This document shows positions 1 to 8,642 of a stretch of DNA of 64,000 nucleotides, one piece after another (the first letter of the stretch is position 1; each line of letters starts with the position of its first letter). Both the position numbers and the translations under genes were made by a program. This DNA is from Streptomyces sp. V1I1 (lineage in GTDB: Bacteria; Actinomycetota; Actinomycetes; Streptomycetales; Streptomycetaceae). The notes beneath the pieces were generated by a model. The model did no database searches. It had not been told where the DNA came from and worked only from the letters and a program-made list of their open reading frames with translations. The DNA is taken from NCBI RefSeq assembly GCF_030817355.1, contig NZ_JAUSZH010000001.1, forward strand, positions 2,033,501 through 2,097,500. Direction: 5' to 3'.

Positions 1-622
1 GGTACGCCCATGTCGTGTTGGTACCCGTCCAGACCTTCACCTTCCGTACGCCGTTGGCCACCGCCGTGAGCTCCTTGGGAGCGGTGATACGGAAGGTGAA
101 GTACGCCTTGTCGGCAGGATGGTCGTTGCACGGGAAAACCCGGTGTGCGGCGTCGGCCTGGTTCGCCATCGCCAGCCCGTCGGCGGTGCGCACCCAGCCA
201 CCCTCGCCCGCCGGGCCGGTCGGGTCGCTGGTGTGGGTGACCGTGATCCGCATCCGCGAGTCCTGCTCGACGACGGCGGCCGGCTCCACGACCAGATCCT
301 CTCCGGCGGTCGTGAACTCGGCGGGACGGCCGTTCACCTCGACCGTACGGACAGTGCCGTGCGAGAAGTCGAGGTTGATGCGCTCCAGCCGCTGGGCCGC
401 CCTGGCGTCGATCCTGGTGACGGCGTCCAGTGGCTGGGTGTTGCTGCCGCGATAGGTGAAGGCGATGTCGTACGCGAGGACGTCGTAGCCGGGATTGCCC
501 AGGTGCGGGAAGAGGGAGTCGCCGATGCCGAGCGGTGCGGGCGGCGGCAGGGCTGCGGCGACGAGGGTAGCCGAGGCGGTGGCCAGCAGGGCGGCACGCA
601 GGCGCCGAGAGGTGAGCAGCAT
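1..622 (-). CDS. M1-family metallopeptidase, N-terminal part (runs off window)
   Basis: An open frame starts with ATG at 622 and continues past the left edge, so only about 207 N-terminal residues are seen. It begins with a secretion signal: basic LLTSRRLR, then an Ala-rich hydrophobic stretch to about residue 25. The mature part has the beta-sandwich start typical of the N-terminal domain of aminopeptidase-N-like (M1) enzymes. The recognisable segments are a YDV-x-YDIAF-like strand near residue 46 and the ADGLAMANQADAAHRVFPCNDHP-type region near 150-170 (normally followed by the HExxH zinc site, which lies outside the window). It is probably an exported zinc aminopeptidase. The gene follows rshA on the same strand, with a 66-bp gap. 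The M1 assignment rests on the N-terminal domain only, because the catalytic residues are not visible. Confidence 0.8.
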   Translation of the reverse strand, partial: MLLTSRRLRAALLATASATLVAAALPPPAPLGIGDSLFPHLGNPGYDVLAYDIAFTYRGSNTQPLDAVTRIDARAAQRLERINLDFSHGTVRTVEVNGRPAEFTTAGEDLVVEPAAVVEQDSRMRITVTHTSDPTGPAGEGGWVRTADGLAMANQADAAHRVFPCNDHPADKAYFTFRITAPKELTAVANGVRKVKVWTGTNTTWAY

Positions 623-688
623 GCCCTACGGCTATCAGCGCGCCCGGCGATGAACGTGACGGCGCGCGCCGTGCCCACCCGAACGAGG

Positions 689-2785
689 TCAGGCGGTGGC
701 CGCCGGATGCTGGGCGCGGCTCACGTCGTACACCCCCGGCACATCGCGCATGGCGCGCATCAGCGCGGGAAGACCTGCTGCGTCCGGGAGTTGAAGGGTG
801 TACGTGTGCCGTACGCGCTGCTCGCTCGGCGGCTCGACGGTCGCCGAAACGATCGCCGCGCCCTCGATGGCGATGGCCTCGGTGAGGTCGGCGAGCAGCC
901 GCGGCCGGCCGAAGGACTCGGCGATGAGGGTGACGCGGCACTCTGCGGCGTCGCCCCAACGCACCGGGATGGGCTCGCGGTCGAGGGACTTCATACGGGC
1001 CACGGCGGGGCACTCCTCCCGGTGGACCGTCACGGTGCCGCCGCGTACCGCGAAGCCGGTGACGGCGTCGGGCGGCACCGGCGTACAGCAGCCCGCGAGG
1101 CGTACCGTCGCGTCCGGCAGATCGACGACGGCGTTCGGGGCGGCGCGCCGGTCGGCAGTGACCGGCGCGGGTCTGCGGGGGGCGGCCGCCGCGACGTTCG
1201 TGCCCTCCGGATGCGCTGCGAGCCAGGTGCTGATGGCGATGCGGGCGGCGGGTGTGCGGGCATGGTCGAGCCAGTCGGGCGACGGGCCGGAAGCGGCGTC
1301 CTGGACATCCTGCGCGAGCAGGAGATGCACGGTGTCGCCGTCGCTCAGCACCGTACTGAGCGTCGCCAGACGGCCGTTGACGCGCGCGCCGATGCAGGCG
1401 TGCGCCTCCTCGCCGTACTGCCCATAGGCGGCGTCCACACAGCTCGCACCGGCCGGCAGACCGAGCGCGCCGCCGTCGGCGCGGAAGACGGTGATCTCTC
1501 GGTCCTGCGCCAGATCCGCGCGCAGGGAGGTCCAGAAGGTATCGGGGTCGGGGGTGGACTGCTGCCAGTCCAGGAGGCGGGAGAGCCAGCCGGGCCTGGT
1601 GGGGTCGGCGCGCTCGCCGTCGGCCGGCTCGGTCCCTGCGGCACCTTCCGGGGGCACATACGGATTGCCGAGGGCGATCACTCCGGCCTCGGCGACCTTG
1701 TGCATCTGGTGCGTACGGATGAGGACTTCGGCGACCGCGCCGTCCGGCCCAGCGACGGCGGTGTGCAGCGACTGGTACAGGTTGAACTTGGGGGCGGCGA
1801 TGAAGTCCTTGAACTCCGAGATCACCGGGGTGAAGCAGGTGTGCAGTTCGCCCAGCACGCCATAGCAGTCGGCGTCCTCGCCGACCAGCACGAGCAGCCG
1901 TCCGAAGTCCGTGCCGCGCAGCTCGCCGCGCTTGAGTCGCGCGCGGTGCACGGAGACGAAGTGGCGCGGCCTGATGAGGACTTCGGCGGCGATGTCGGCG
2001 TCCCGCAGCACCGCCCTGAACTTCTCGGCGATGGCGTCGAGGGCGTCCCAGGCGGTTGCGTTGTCCGCGATGAGGGCGCGCGTGCGTTCGTACTCCTCGG
2101 GGTGGAGGATCGCGAAGACGAGGTCCTCCAGCTCGGTCTTGAGCGCCTGGACACCGAGCCGTTCGGCGAGGGGGATGAGGACGTCGCGGGTGACTCTGGC
2201 GATGCGGGCCTGCTTCTCGGGGCGCATCACGCCGAGGGTGCGCATGTTGTGCAGCCGGTCGGCGAGTTTGATCGACATCACGCGGACGTCATTGCCGGTG
2301 GCGACGAGCATCTTGCGGAAGGTTTCGGGCTCGGCTGCCGCGCCGTAGTCGACCTTCTCCAGCTTGGTGACACCGTCGACCAGATAGCAGACCTCGGCGC
2401 CGAACTCCGTCCGTACCTGATCGAGCGTCACCTCGGTGTCCTCGACGGTGTCGTGAAGGAGGGACGCGGTCAAGGTCGTTGTCTCCGCGCCCAGTTCGGC
2501 GAGGATGAGCGTCACGGCGAGCGGATGCGTGATGTAGGGCTCGCCGCTCTTGCGGAACTGTCCGCGGTGGGAGGACTCGGCCAGGACATACGCCTTGTGC
2601 AGGATGGCGAGGTCTGCCTCCGGGTGGTGTGCCCGGTGCGCTTCGGCCACGTGCCCGATCGCGTCGGGCAGCCGGTCGCGGGCTGCGGGCCCCAGGAGCG
2701 CGGCACGGCCCAGCCTGCGGAGGTCGATCCTGGGACGCCCACGCCTGCGACTGTGGGCACCAGGGTTGGCGGCCTCTGCACTCAT
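689..2785 (-). CDS. rshA: RelA/SpoT-family (p)ppGpp synthetase/hydrolase RshA
   Basis: The 698-residue protein starts at ATG 2785 with an ideal GGAGGTG seven bases upstream; an in-frame upstream extension lacks such a site. Domain order is that of long RSH enzymes. It has an HD hydrolase domain with HDTVEDT at 111-117. The nucleotidyltransferase domain contains YQSLHTAV and a degenerate EVLIRT (usual form EIQIRT). A TGS domain (EITVFRADG) and a C-terminal ACT domain follow. The family makes and degrades the alarmone (p)ppGpp in the cytoplasm. S. coelicolor has a main RelA and this second homologue RshA, described as able to make ppGpp when RelA is absent. The family normally has AAHW after the EIQIRT block, and here that stretch reads AEAGVIALG. 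Synthetase activity may therefore be weaker, which is an inference. It lies between dapF and an M1 peptidase on the same strand. Confidence 0.92.
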   Translation of the reverse strand: MSAEAANPGAHSRRRGRPRIDLRRLGRAALLGPAARDRLPDAIGHVAEAHRAHHPEADLAILHKAYVLAESSHRGQFRKSGEPYITHPLAVTLILAELGAETTTLTASLLHDTVEDTEVTLDQVRTEFGAEVCYLVDGVTKLEKVDYGAAAEPETFRKMLVATGNDVRVMSIKLADRLHNMRTLGVMRPEKQARIARVTRDVLIPLAERLGVQALKTELEDLVFAILHPEEYERTRALIADNATAWDALDAIAEKFRAVLRDADIAAEVLIRPRHFVSVHRARLKRGELRGTDFGRLLVLVGEDADCYGVLGELHTCFTPVISEFKDFIAAPKFNLYQSLHTAVAGPDGAVAEVLIRTHQMHKVAEAGVIALGNPYVPPEGAAGTEPADGERADPTRPGWLSRLLDWQQSTPDPDTFWTSLRADLAQDREITVFRADGGALGLPAGASCVDAAYGQYGEEAHACIGARVNGRLATLSTVLSDGDTVHLLLAQDVQDAASGPSPDWLDHARTPAARIAISTWLAAHPEGTNVAAAAPRRPAPVTADRRAAPNAVVDLPDATVRLAGCCTPVPPDAVTGFAVRGGTVTVHREECPAVARMKSLDREPIPVRWGDAAECRVTLIAESFGRPRLLADLTEAIAIEGAAIVSATVEPPSEQRVRHTYTLQLPDAAGLPALMRAMRDVPGVYDVSRAQHPAATA

Positions 2786-2961
2786 GGGGCACCTCCGGCA
2801 GCTTCGACCGGCGGTGGGAAGGACAGGCGTGCCCTCCGGGCCGGTGCTTGATGCTACCGAGCCCACCACGTGGCGCAGTCCGGCTCTCGCTCAGCGTGAA
2901 ACGGATCACCCATTCGAGCGAAGCTCTAAGCGATCTCGGTTTCGGTCCTTACTGGGGTGAT

Positions 2962-3831
2962 CTAGGCCAAGAGGGCGGGGTCGATGTGTCCCTCGGCGAC
3001 GATCACGGCGGGGCCGGTCATCTCGATCTCGCCGTCCGGCCGCTCCGTGATCACCAGACGCCCGCCGGGCAGATCCACGGTGTACGTGACGGGGGCGCCG
3101 GTTTCCGAAGGGTCCGTACCGTCCCTGCGGGCCGCCGCCACAGCCACGGCGCACGCGCCCGTGCCGCACGAGCGGGTCTCGCCGGAGCCGCGCTCGTGCA
3201 CGCGCATGGCGACATGGCGCTCGCCGCGGTCGACGACGAACTCGACGTTCACCCCGTCCGGGTAGACGGACGCCGGGGTGAAGGGGGGCACGGAGAACAG
3301 GTTCCCGGCGTGGTCCAGGTCCTCGACGAAGGCGACCGCATGGGGATTGCCCATGTTCACGTTCAGAGCGGGCCAGCTGCGACCGTCGACGGTGACCGTG
3401 ACGCTCCCCTCGGGGAGCAGCGCGCGGCCCATGGAGACCGTGACGTCACCGTCCTTGGCGAGGTGCACCTTCTTGACGCCGCCGCGGGTGGCCACCGCGA
3501 GGTCGCCCGCCTCGACAAGGCCCGCGCGCTGAAGGTAGCGGGCGAAGACGCGTACGCCATTGCCGCACATCTCGGCGATCGATCCGTCTGCGTTGCGGTA
3601 GTCCATGAACCACTCGGCCTCGTGGGCCATGGCGCGCGCCTCGGGGTGCTCGGCGGACCGTACGACATGCAGCAGACCGTCGCCGCCGATGCCGGCCCGG
3701 CGGTCGCAGAGCTTGGCGACGACGGGGGCGGGCAGGTCGACGGTGTTGTCCGGGTCGGGGACGATCACGAAGTCGTTCTCGGTCCCGTGGCCCTTGAGGA
3801 AGGCGATCGGCGAGGTCTGCGAGGTGCTCAC
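2962..3831 (-). CDS. dapF: Diaminopimelate epimerase
   Basis: DapF interconverts LL- and meso-diaminopimelate, the last step before lysine and the source of the peptidoglycan cross-linking residue. The protein has 289 residues if started at GTG 3831 (MSTSQTSPIAFLKGHG). Both catalytic cysteines are present in their usual contexts: C89 in EMCGNG and C222 in RSCGTGAC. GIGGDG (48-52) and the GNPHAV block (161-166) also match the family. The Shine-Dalgarno site is weak, so a start further upstream at 3894 cannot be excluded, but it would add a non-conserved tail. It sits between rshA and a small membrane protein gene, all on the minus strand and next to miaA, an arrangement conserved in streptomycetes as I recall it. 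Confidence 0.95.
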   Translation of the reverse strand: MSTSQTSPIAFLKGHGTENDFVIVPDPDNTVDLPAPVVAKLCDRRAGIGGDGLLHVVRSAEHPEARAMAHEAEWFMDYRNADGSIAEMCGNGVRVFARYLQRAGLVEAGDLAVATRGGVKKVHLAKDGDVTVSMGRALLPEGSVTVTVDGRSWPALNVNMGNPHAVAFVEDLDHAGNLFSVPPFTPASVYPDGVNVEFVVDRGERHVAMRVHERGSGETRSCGTGACAVAVAAARRDGTDPSETGAPVTYTVDLPGGRLVITERPDGEIEMTGPAVIVAEGHIDPALLA

Positions 3832-3871
3832 GCCGTCTATCGTACGAGGACCCTCGAACACTCGGCGGGGC

Positions 3872-3987
3872 CGGGACGATCGACCCACGGTCAACCGAGC
3901 CGGGACGATCGACCCACGGTCAACCGAGCCGGGACGATCGACCCGCAGTCAACCGAGCCGGGACGATCGACCCGCAGTCAGCGGAGC
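3872..3987. repeat. Four tandem 29-bp repeats between dapF and the membrane protein gene
   Basis: There are four head-to-tail copies of 29 bp (3872-3900, 3901-3929, 3930-3958, 3959-3987). Each begins CGGGACGATCGACCC. Copies 1 and 2 contain GACC-CAC-GGTC, a short inverted repeat; copies 3 and 4 carry CGCAG in place of CACGG. The array covers the last codons and stop of the upstream membrane protein gene and the presumed promoter region of dapF. Function is unknown. It could be a binding-site array or simple slippage. Confidence 0.9.
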
Positions 3988-4448
3988 CGGGCCACTCGCC
4001 AGACAGCCAGCGCGACGAGCACCAGGCCCACGCCGACGTACAGAGCGATGACTCGCCAGTCGGCGCGCTCGCCGGCGCCGCGGGGCGGCAGTCCCGGCCA
4101 GGTGTGGCCCACGCGGCGGGCGGCCATCACACCCCAGCCCGCGGCGCAGCAGCTGATCAGCAGGCCCAGCATGGCGACGACCGCGCCGCCGTCGCCGGTG
4201 CCGAAGGCGAGCGGGAAGGCGAACATCAGGGAGCCGACCGCGGCGAGCGCCACAATGGGTGCGAGCTGCCAGATCCGCAGCCTGCGCTGCGGTCGCAGTT
4301 CGACCTCGACCTCGTCCGCGAGCAGGTCCTGTTCGTCAGGCCCGTCCGGACTCAGACGGGACGCGCTGTCCGCTGCGTCCCGCCCTTCCTGCTCTGTGTC
4401 GCGAGGGCCGGCCTCCATCGCCACGCGCCCTCCCAACTCGGACTCCAC
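3978..4448 (-). CDS. Small two/three-helix membrane protein between miaA and dapF
   Basis: The protein has 156 residues from GTG 4448; an internal ATG at 4418 is an equally plausible start because neither has a clear ribosome site. The first 58 residues are acidic and soluble. They are followed by hydrophobic segments at about 62-82 (APIVALAAVGSLMFAFPL), 88-110 (AVVAMLGLLISCCAAGWG) and 133-150 (VIALYVGVGLVLVALAVW). I do not recognise a named family. It is a hypothetical protein found at this place between miaA and dapF in streptomycetes. The stop codon falls inside the tandem repeat array at 3872-3987, so the C-terminus has been shaped by the repeat. Confidence 0.75.
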   Translation of the reverse strand: MESELGGRVAMEAGPRDTEQEGRDAADSASRLSPDGPDEQDLLADEVEVELRPQRRLRIWQLAPIVALAAVGSLMFAFPLAFGTGDGGAVVAMLGLLISCCAAGWGVMAARRVGHTWPGLPPRGAGERADWRVIALYVGVGLVLVALAVWRVARLR

Positions 4449-4523
4449 GTCGATCGATGCTCGATGATGGCACGCTCCAGGGCGCCGAATTGGCTGGCAG
4501 AGCGTCCCGATGCCATCACGTGA

Positions 4524-5462
4524 TCAGGCTGTAACCGCTCGTTCGACCAACGCCAGCGCCTGGTGCGGAAGTTCCCTCCGGTGCTCGGCCGCGCCGCTCA
4601 GCCAGTGCACGCGCGGGTCCCGGCGGAACCATGAGTCCTGGCGGCGCGCGAAGCGCTTGGTGGCGCGCACGGTCTCATCGCGCGCCTCCTGTTCGGTGCA
4701 CTCCCCCGCGAGCGCCGTGAGCACCTGCTGGTAGCCGAGTGCACGCGATGCCGTGCGCCCCTCGCGCAGGCCCTGCGCCTCCAGTGCGCGCACTTCGTCG
4801 ACAAGGCCCGCTTCCCACATCCGGTCCACGCGCATCGCGATGCGTTCGTCGAGCTCGGGGCGGGCGACGTCGACGCCGATCTGGACCGTGTCGTAGACGG
4901 CATCATGGCCGGGAAGGTTGGCGGTGAAGGGCTTGCCGGTGATCTCGATGACTTCGAGGGCACGGACGATGCGGCGGCCGTTGCTGGGCAGGATCGCCTT
5001 GCCTGCCTCGGGGTCGGCGGCGGCGAGGCGGGCGTGCAGGGCACCGGAGCCGCGCGCCGTCACCTCCTCCTCGAGCCGGGCTCGGATCGCGGGGTCGGTG
5101 CCGGGGAACTCGAGGGCGTCGATGGCACCGCGTACGTACAGCCCGGAGCCGCCGACGAGGACGGGCGTACGGCCTTCGGCGAGAAGGCGGTCGATCTCCG
5201 CTCTGGCCAGCTTCTGGTATTCGGCGACGCTCGCGGTCTCGGTGACGTCCCAGATGTCGAGGAGCTGGTGCGGGATCCCGCCACGCTCGTCGGTCGTCAG
5301 CTTTGCGGTGCCAATATCCATCCCTCGGTAGAGCTGCATGGAGTCGGCGTTGACGACCTCGCCGCCCAACCGCCGGGCGAGGAAAACGCCTAGATCGGAC
5401 TTTCCGGCCGCGGTGGGACCGACAACTGCGATGACCCGCGGGGCGGGAGCTGCGCTTCTCAC
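4524..5462 (-). CDS. miaA: tRNA dimethylallyltransferase
   Basis: MiaA transfers a dimethylallyl group from DMAPP to N6 of A37 in tRNAs that read UNN codons. MiaB (7076-8599) then methylthiolates the product. The protein has 312 residues from GTG 5462, preceded by GGGG. The P-loop GPTAAGKS is at 15-22, followed by the family block DSMQLYRGMDIGTAK and, further on, the GGSGLYVRG motif. Its length is normal for the family. It lies on the minus strand upstream of the membrane protein gene and dapF. The divergent gene at 5645 begins 183 bp away. Confidence 0.95.
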   Translation of the reverse strand: MRSAAPAPRVIAVVGPTAAGKSDLGVFLARRLGGEVVNADSMQLYRGMDIGTAKLTTDERGGIPHQLLDIWDVTETASVAEYQKLARAEIDRLLAEGRTPVLVGGSGLYVRGAIDALEFPGTDPAIRARLEEEVTARGSGALHARLAAADPEAGKAILPSNGRRIVRALEVIEITGKPFTANLPGHDAVYDTVQIGVDVARPELDERIAMRVDRMWEAGLVDEVRALEAQGLREGRTASRALGYQQVLTALAGECTEQEARDETVRATKRFARRQDSWFRRDPRVHWLSGAAEHRRELPHQALALVERAVTA

Positions 5463-5644
5463 TGCCCCAGTCTCGCAAACCCACGGGCATGTCCCCGAAC
5501 GAGCGAGGTGACGACACAGGTGCGGGTTCGTTGCCTGTTGCGAGGTTCCGAACGCCGGTTTCTCGACCGGTGCCCGCGGGCGGCGCAATGGGACGCTCGG
5601 GGCGACGCGGAACTTCGCCCTCACGAGTAGGCTATGGAGCAGAT

Positions 5645-5911
5645 ATGGGCGTTTTTTCACGGTTTCGTCGCAAGTCCAGGACGACCGCCGAGGCGTCAAC
5701 CGAGGAGGCGACCGCCAGTACTCTGACGGCCGACTCCCCGGTTGAGTGCGGTTCCGAGGCCGAGGCGTCGACGGACGCTGCGGCGGAGGTCACCGAAGCC
5801 GCGGAGGCCGAGGGCTCCGAGACCGCGGCCGCCGAAGGCGTGGAGATTCCGAAGCAGCAGTCGGCCGAGGAGGCGGCGGACAACGAAGCCGGCGAGGGCG
5901 CCCGCAAATAG
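5645..5911 (+). CDS. Small acidic Ala/Glu-rich hypothetical protein
   Basis: The 88-residue protein has ATG 5645 preceded by GGAG at a good distance. It starts with a basic MGVFSRFRRKSR and then becomes almost entirely Ala, Glu, Thr and Ser (low complexity, strongly acidic), probably unstructured. No enzyme motif is visible and I do not recognise a named family. It is transcribed away from miaA and is followed 19 bp later by the antitoxin-like gene, so the two probably share a transcript. Confidence 0.65.
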   Translation: MGVFSRFRRKSRTTAEASTEEATASTLTADSPVECGSEAEASTDAAAEVTEAAEAEGSETAAAEGVEIPKQQSAEEAADNEAGEGARK

Positions 5912-5930
5912 TCCCGAGGGAAGGTGGCCC

Positions 5931-6167
5931 ATGGGCTTCATGGACACGTTGAAGGCCAAGCTCGCCCCGGCCAAGGACAAGGTCTCTGACCTCGCGCAGC
6001 AGCACGGGGGCAAGATCGAGCACGGTCTGGAAAAGGCCGCGAAGACGGTCGACGCAAAGACCAAGGGCAAGTACAGCAATAAGATCGAGTCTGGCACCGG
6101 CAAGGCCAAGGAGGCCCTGGACCGCATTGCCCACAAGGACGACGGCACTACGCCGCCGGCTTCCTGA
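5931..6167 (+). CDS. Rv0909/MT0933-type antitoxin-like small protein
   Basis: The 78-residue, lysine-rich protein has ATG 5931 after GAGGGAAGG. The pattern MGFMDTLKAKLAPAKDKV, then repeated K-x(2-3)-A helices and GKYSNKIESGTGKAKEAL, matches the small actinobacterial family annotated as antitoxins after M. tuberculosis Rv0909. In M. tuberculosis the partner toxin is the next gene. Here no toxin gene follows, because the transcript ends in a strong hairpin at 6178-6214. This copy is therefore an orphan, and real antitoxin activity is unproven. Confidence 0.8.
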   Translation: MGFMDTLKAKLAPAKDKVSDLAQQHGGKIEHGLEKAAKTVDAKTKGKYSNKIESGTGKAKEALDRIAHKDDGTTPPAS

Positions 6168-6177
6168 CATTCACCGA

Positions 6178-6214
6178 CGGAAGGCCGCGGAACAACTCGT
6201 TTCGCGGCCTTCCG
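6178..6214. terminator. Bidirectional hairpin terminator
   Basis: A 12-bp perfect GC-rich stem (CGGAAGGCCGCG at 6178-6189 with its complement at 6203-6214) has a 13-nt loop that can pair further. It lies between the convergent antitoxin-like gene (+) and the gene ending at 6279 (-). There is no long U-tract, as is usual in Streptomyces. Confidence 0.75.
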
Positions 6215-6235
6215 CCGTCGCGGGTCCACCCGCAC

Positions 6236-6279
6236 GGATCCGCCGCCGGTACGGGATCCGCCGCCGGTACGGGATCCGC
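6236..6279. repeat. Short 18-bp tandem repeat
   Basis: Two full copies (6236-6253, 6254-6271) of GGATCCGCCGCCGGTACG and a partial third copy follow the terminator and end at the stop codon of the minus-strand gene at 6279. It is probably a slippage product without function. Confidence 0.8.
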
Positions 6280-6986
6280 TACGACCAGGCGGCGACGAGG
6301 TAGCCGACGCCGTACGGGGCGTCCTCGTAGAGCAGTTGCCCGGCCAGGTCCGCCCCCTCGGCGGCTCCCGCGAGCACCTGCCAGGGAGCCCGGCCCGCCG
6401 CCTTGAGTTCGAACGCCAGTGACTCGTCCAGCGCCTTGAGCGCATCGACATCGGCCGCACCCAGTGCCCGGGCGGCCTCCCGGTCGAAGCCGGCCGCCCG
6501 CTCGTCCAGATAGCCGGGGGCTTTCAGCGTGCGGCACGCACTGCCGTCGCCCATCACCAGCAGCGCGACGCGTTCCGCCCGGGCGCCCAGTTCCCGCCCG
6601 GCGGCAAGGCAGCGGTCACCGGCGAGGTGATCGCCGACACCGAGACCCTCCACCGGGGCATCCGCCCACTGCGCGCGGCCGAGCAGCCAGGCGGCGACTG
6701 CCAGGGACGGCGGCAGCAGACGCTCCTGGTCCGCGCCCACTCCGAGCCGTACGTCGACGTCCACACCGAAGCCGTGGAAGGACCCGGTCGCGCCCGCGAG
6801 GTACGGGCTGCGGCCCTCCTGCTCGGCGGGGCCGACCACGAACAGCAAGTCGGGCCGGGAAGCGGCGAGCACCCCCAGGGCGTCGGCGCACGCGCTCCGC
6901 GCCGCGTCGAGTTCGGGCGCGGCTCCCGCGGCGACGTCGGGCACGAGCAGCGGCGGGCAGGGGCACACGGCGGCGGCGACAAGCAT
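6279..6986 (-). CDS. Class III extradiol dioxygenase-like protein (LigB fold), function unknown
   Basis: The protein has 235 residues from ATG 6986. The N-terminus MLVAAAVCPCPPLLVPDV and the inner block ALLVMGDGSA followed by DREAARALGAADVDAL have the layout of the LigB-type extradiol dioxygenase superfamily. Typical active-site His residues are not obvious: the start has CPCPPLL where ring-cleaving enzymes have a His-rich segment. The protein may therefore be a non-catalytic or divergent member. It lies 89 bp downstream of miaB on the same strand, a neighbourhood conserved in streptomycetes as I recall. No pathway link can be inferred from the sequence. Confidence 0.7.
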   Translation of the reverse strand: MLVAAAVCPCPPLLVPDVAAGAAPELDAARSACADALGVLAASRPDLLFVVGPAEQEGRSPYLAGATGSFHGFGVDVDVRLGVGADQERLLPPSLAVAAWLLGRAQWADAPVEGLGVGDHLAGDRCLAAGRELGARAERVALLVMGDGSACRTLKAPGYLDERAAGFDREAARALGAADVDALKALDESLAFELKAAGRAPWQVLAGAAEGADLAGQLLYEDAPYGVGYLVAAWS

Positions 6987-7075
6987 GATCGCCAGCCTAA
7001 TGCGTGGTCAGGCCTGCGTCCGTGTTCAGGTCCGGGCCCGGGTGAAGTGCCTGCGTCCCCCGCCGCGCCCCTCCG

Positions 7076-8599
7076 TCAGTCGCAGCCGCACCCGGGCGCC
7101 GCGGCCACCGGCAGCGGATCAGGCACACCGATCCTGGGCAGTCCCAGCATCACTCCGGCCGGCTTCGCCGCCTCGGCGGCGTTGCGCTTCTCCCACGCGT
7201 CGCCGGCGCGGGTGCGTCGTACGGACTTCGCGGTGCCCTCCGCCAGCAGGTGGTGCGGGGCGGCGTAGGTGATCTCGACGGTCACCACATCGCCCGGGCG
7301 CACGTCCTCGTCCGGCTTCGTGAAGTGGACGAGACGGTTGTCCGGGGCGCGCCCCGACAACCGGTGCGTGGCGCCGTCCTTGCGGCCCTCGCCCTCGGCG
7401 ACCATGACCTCCAGGGTCCGGCCGACCTGCTGCTTGTTCTCCTCCCAGGAGATCTCCTCCTGGAGGGCGACGAGGCGCATATAGCGCTCCTGGACGACCT
7501 CCTTGGGGATCTGGCCGTCCATCTCCGCCGCCGGGGTGCCGGGGCGCTTGGAGTACTGGAAGGTGAACGCGTTCGCGAAGCGGGCCTCGCGCACGGCATG
7601 CATGGTTTGCTCGAAATCCTCCTCGGTCTCGCCGGGGAAGCCCACGATGATGTCGGTGGAGATGGCGGCGTGCGGAATCACTGCGCGCACCTTCTCGATG
7701 ATCCCGAGGAAGCGCTCCTGCCGGTACGAGCGGCGCATCGCCTTCAGGATCGGGTCCGAGCCGGACTGGAGCGGCATGTGCAGCTGCGGCATGACGTTCG
7801 GCGTCTCGGCCATCGCGGCGATCACGTCGTCCGTGAAGTCCCGCGGGTGCGGCGAGGTGAAGCGGACCCGCTCCAGGCCCTCGATGTTTCCGCAGGCGCG
7901 CAGCAGCTTGCTGAATGCCTCGCGGTCGCCGATGTCGGAGCCGTACGCGTTGACGTTCTGGCCGAGCAGCGTGATCTCGGAGACGCCCTCGGCGACGAGT
8001 GCCTCGACCTCGGCCAGGATGTCGCCGGGCCGGCGGTCCTTCTCCTTGCCGCGCAGCGCCGGGACGATGCAGAAGGTGCAGGTGTTGTTGCAGCCGACCG
8101 AGATGGAGACCCACGCGGCGTACGCGGACTCACGGCGGGTCGGCAGCGTCGAGGGGAAGGCCTCGAGCGACTCCGCGATCTCGACCTGCGCCTCTTCCTG
8201 GATACGGGCGCGCTCCAGCAGCACCGGCAGCTTGCCGATGTTGTGCGTGCCGAAGACGACGTCGACCCACGGCGCCTTCGAAACGATGGTCTCGCGGTCC
8301 TTCTGGGCCAGGCAGCCGCCGACGGCAATCTGCATTCCGGGCCGCTTGGTCTTCATCGGCGCGAGCCGGCCGAGATTGCCGTACAGCTTGTTGTCGGCGT
8401 TCTCCCGGACCGCGCAGGTGTTGAAGACGACGACGTCGGCGTCACCGTCGGCGCCTTCGGGCGCGCGGACATAGCCGGCGTCCTCCAGCAGGCCCGACAG
8501 CCGCTCGGAGTCGTGAACGTTCATCTGGCACCCGTAGGTGCGCACCTCGTACGTTTTCAAACCGTCCACTACTCCGCCAACCACGTCGTTACCGCTCAC
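7076..8599 (-). CDS. miaB: tRNA-2-methylthio-N6-dimethylallyladenosine synthase
   Basis: MiaB is a radical-SAM enzyme that adds the 2-methylthio group to i6A37 in tRNA, acting after MiaA. The protein has about 507 residues from GTG 8599. The N-terminal UPF0004 domain carries the auxiliary-cluster cysteines in [15 protein letters not shown] and VGGCLAQ. The radical SAM motif is GCNNTCTFC (CxxxCxxC). A TRAM domain follows, ending in a Cys-containing tail (PGCGCD). The start is uncertain because the frame stays open upstream to 8632. The conservon gene cvnD ends only 43 bp upstream on the same strand, so miaB may be partly transcribed from the island. Confidence 0.95.
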   Translation of the reverse strand: MSGNDVVGGVVDGLKTYEVRTYGCQMNVHDSERLSGLLEDAGYVRAPEGADGDADVVVFNTCAVRENADNKLYGNLGRLAPMKTKRPGMQIAVGGCLAQKDRETIVSKAPWVDVVFGTHNIGKLPVLLERARIQEEAQVEIAESLEAFPSTLPTRRESAYAAWVSISVGCNNTCTFCIVPALRGKEKDRRPGDILAEVEALVAEGVSEITLLGQNVNAYGSDIGDREAFSKLLRACGNIEGLERVRFTSPHPRDFTDDVIAAMAETPNVMPQLHMPLQSGSDPILKAMRRSYRQERFLGIIEKVRAVIPHAAISTDIIVGFPGETEEDFEQTMHAVREARFANAFTFQYSKRPGTPAAEMDGQIPKEVVQERYMRLVALQEEISWEENKQQVGRTLEVMVAEGEGRKDGATHRLSGRAPDNRLVHFTKPDEDVRPGDVVTVEITYAAPHHLLAEGTAKSVRRTRAGDAWEKRNAAEAAKPAGVMLGLPRIGVPDPLPVAAAPGCGCD

Positions 8600-8642
8600 C
8601 CGTCCAGGGTAAGGGCTCCGGTCGGGCCACAACGCTGAAGAC

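Noticed and set aside
119..2851. 910-codon open frame on the + strand opposite rshA
   Set aside because: Antisense frame typical of GC-rich codon bias; product is low-complexity and the minus strand encodes a clear RelA/SpoT enzyme.
3872..3987. Possible CRISPR array
   Set aside because: Units are directly adjacent without spacers, and no cas genes are nearby; it is a plain tandem repeat.
6178..6279. Insertion sequence end or attachment site next to short repeats
   Set aside because: No transposase or integrase gene, and the repeats are only a terminator and an 18-bp slippage repeat.
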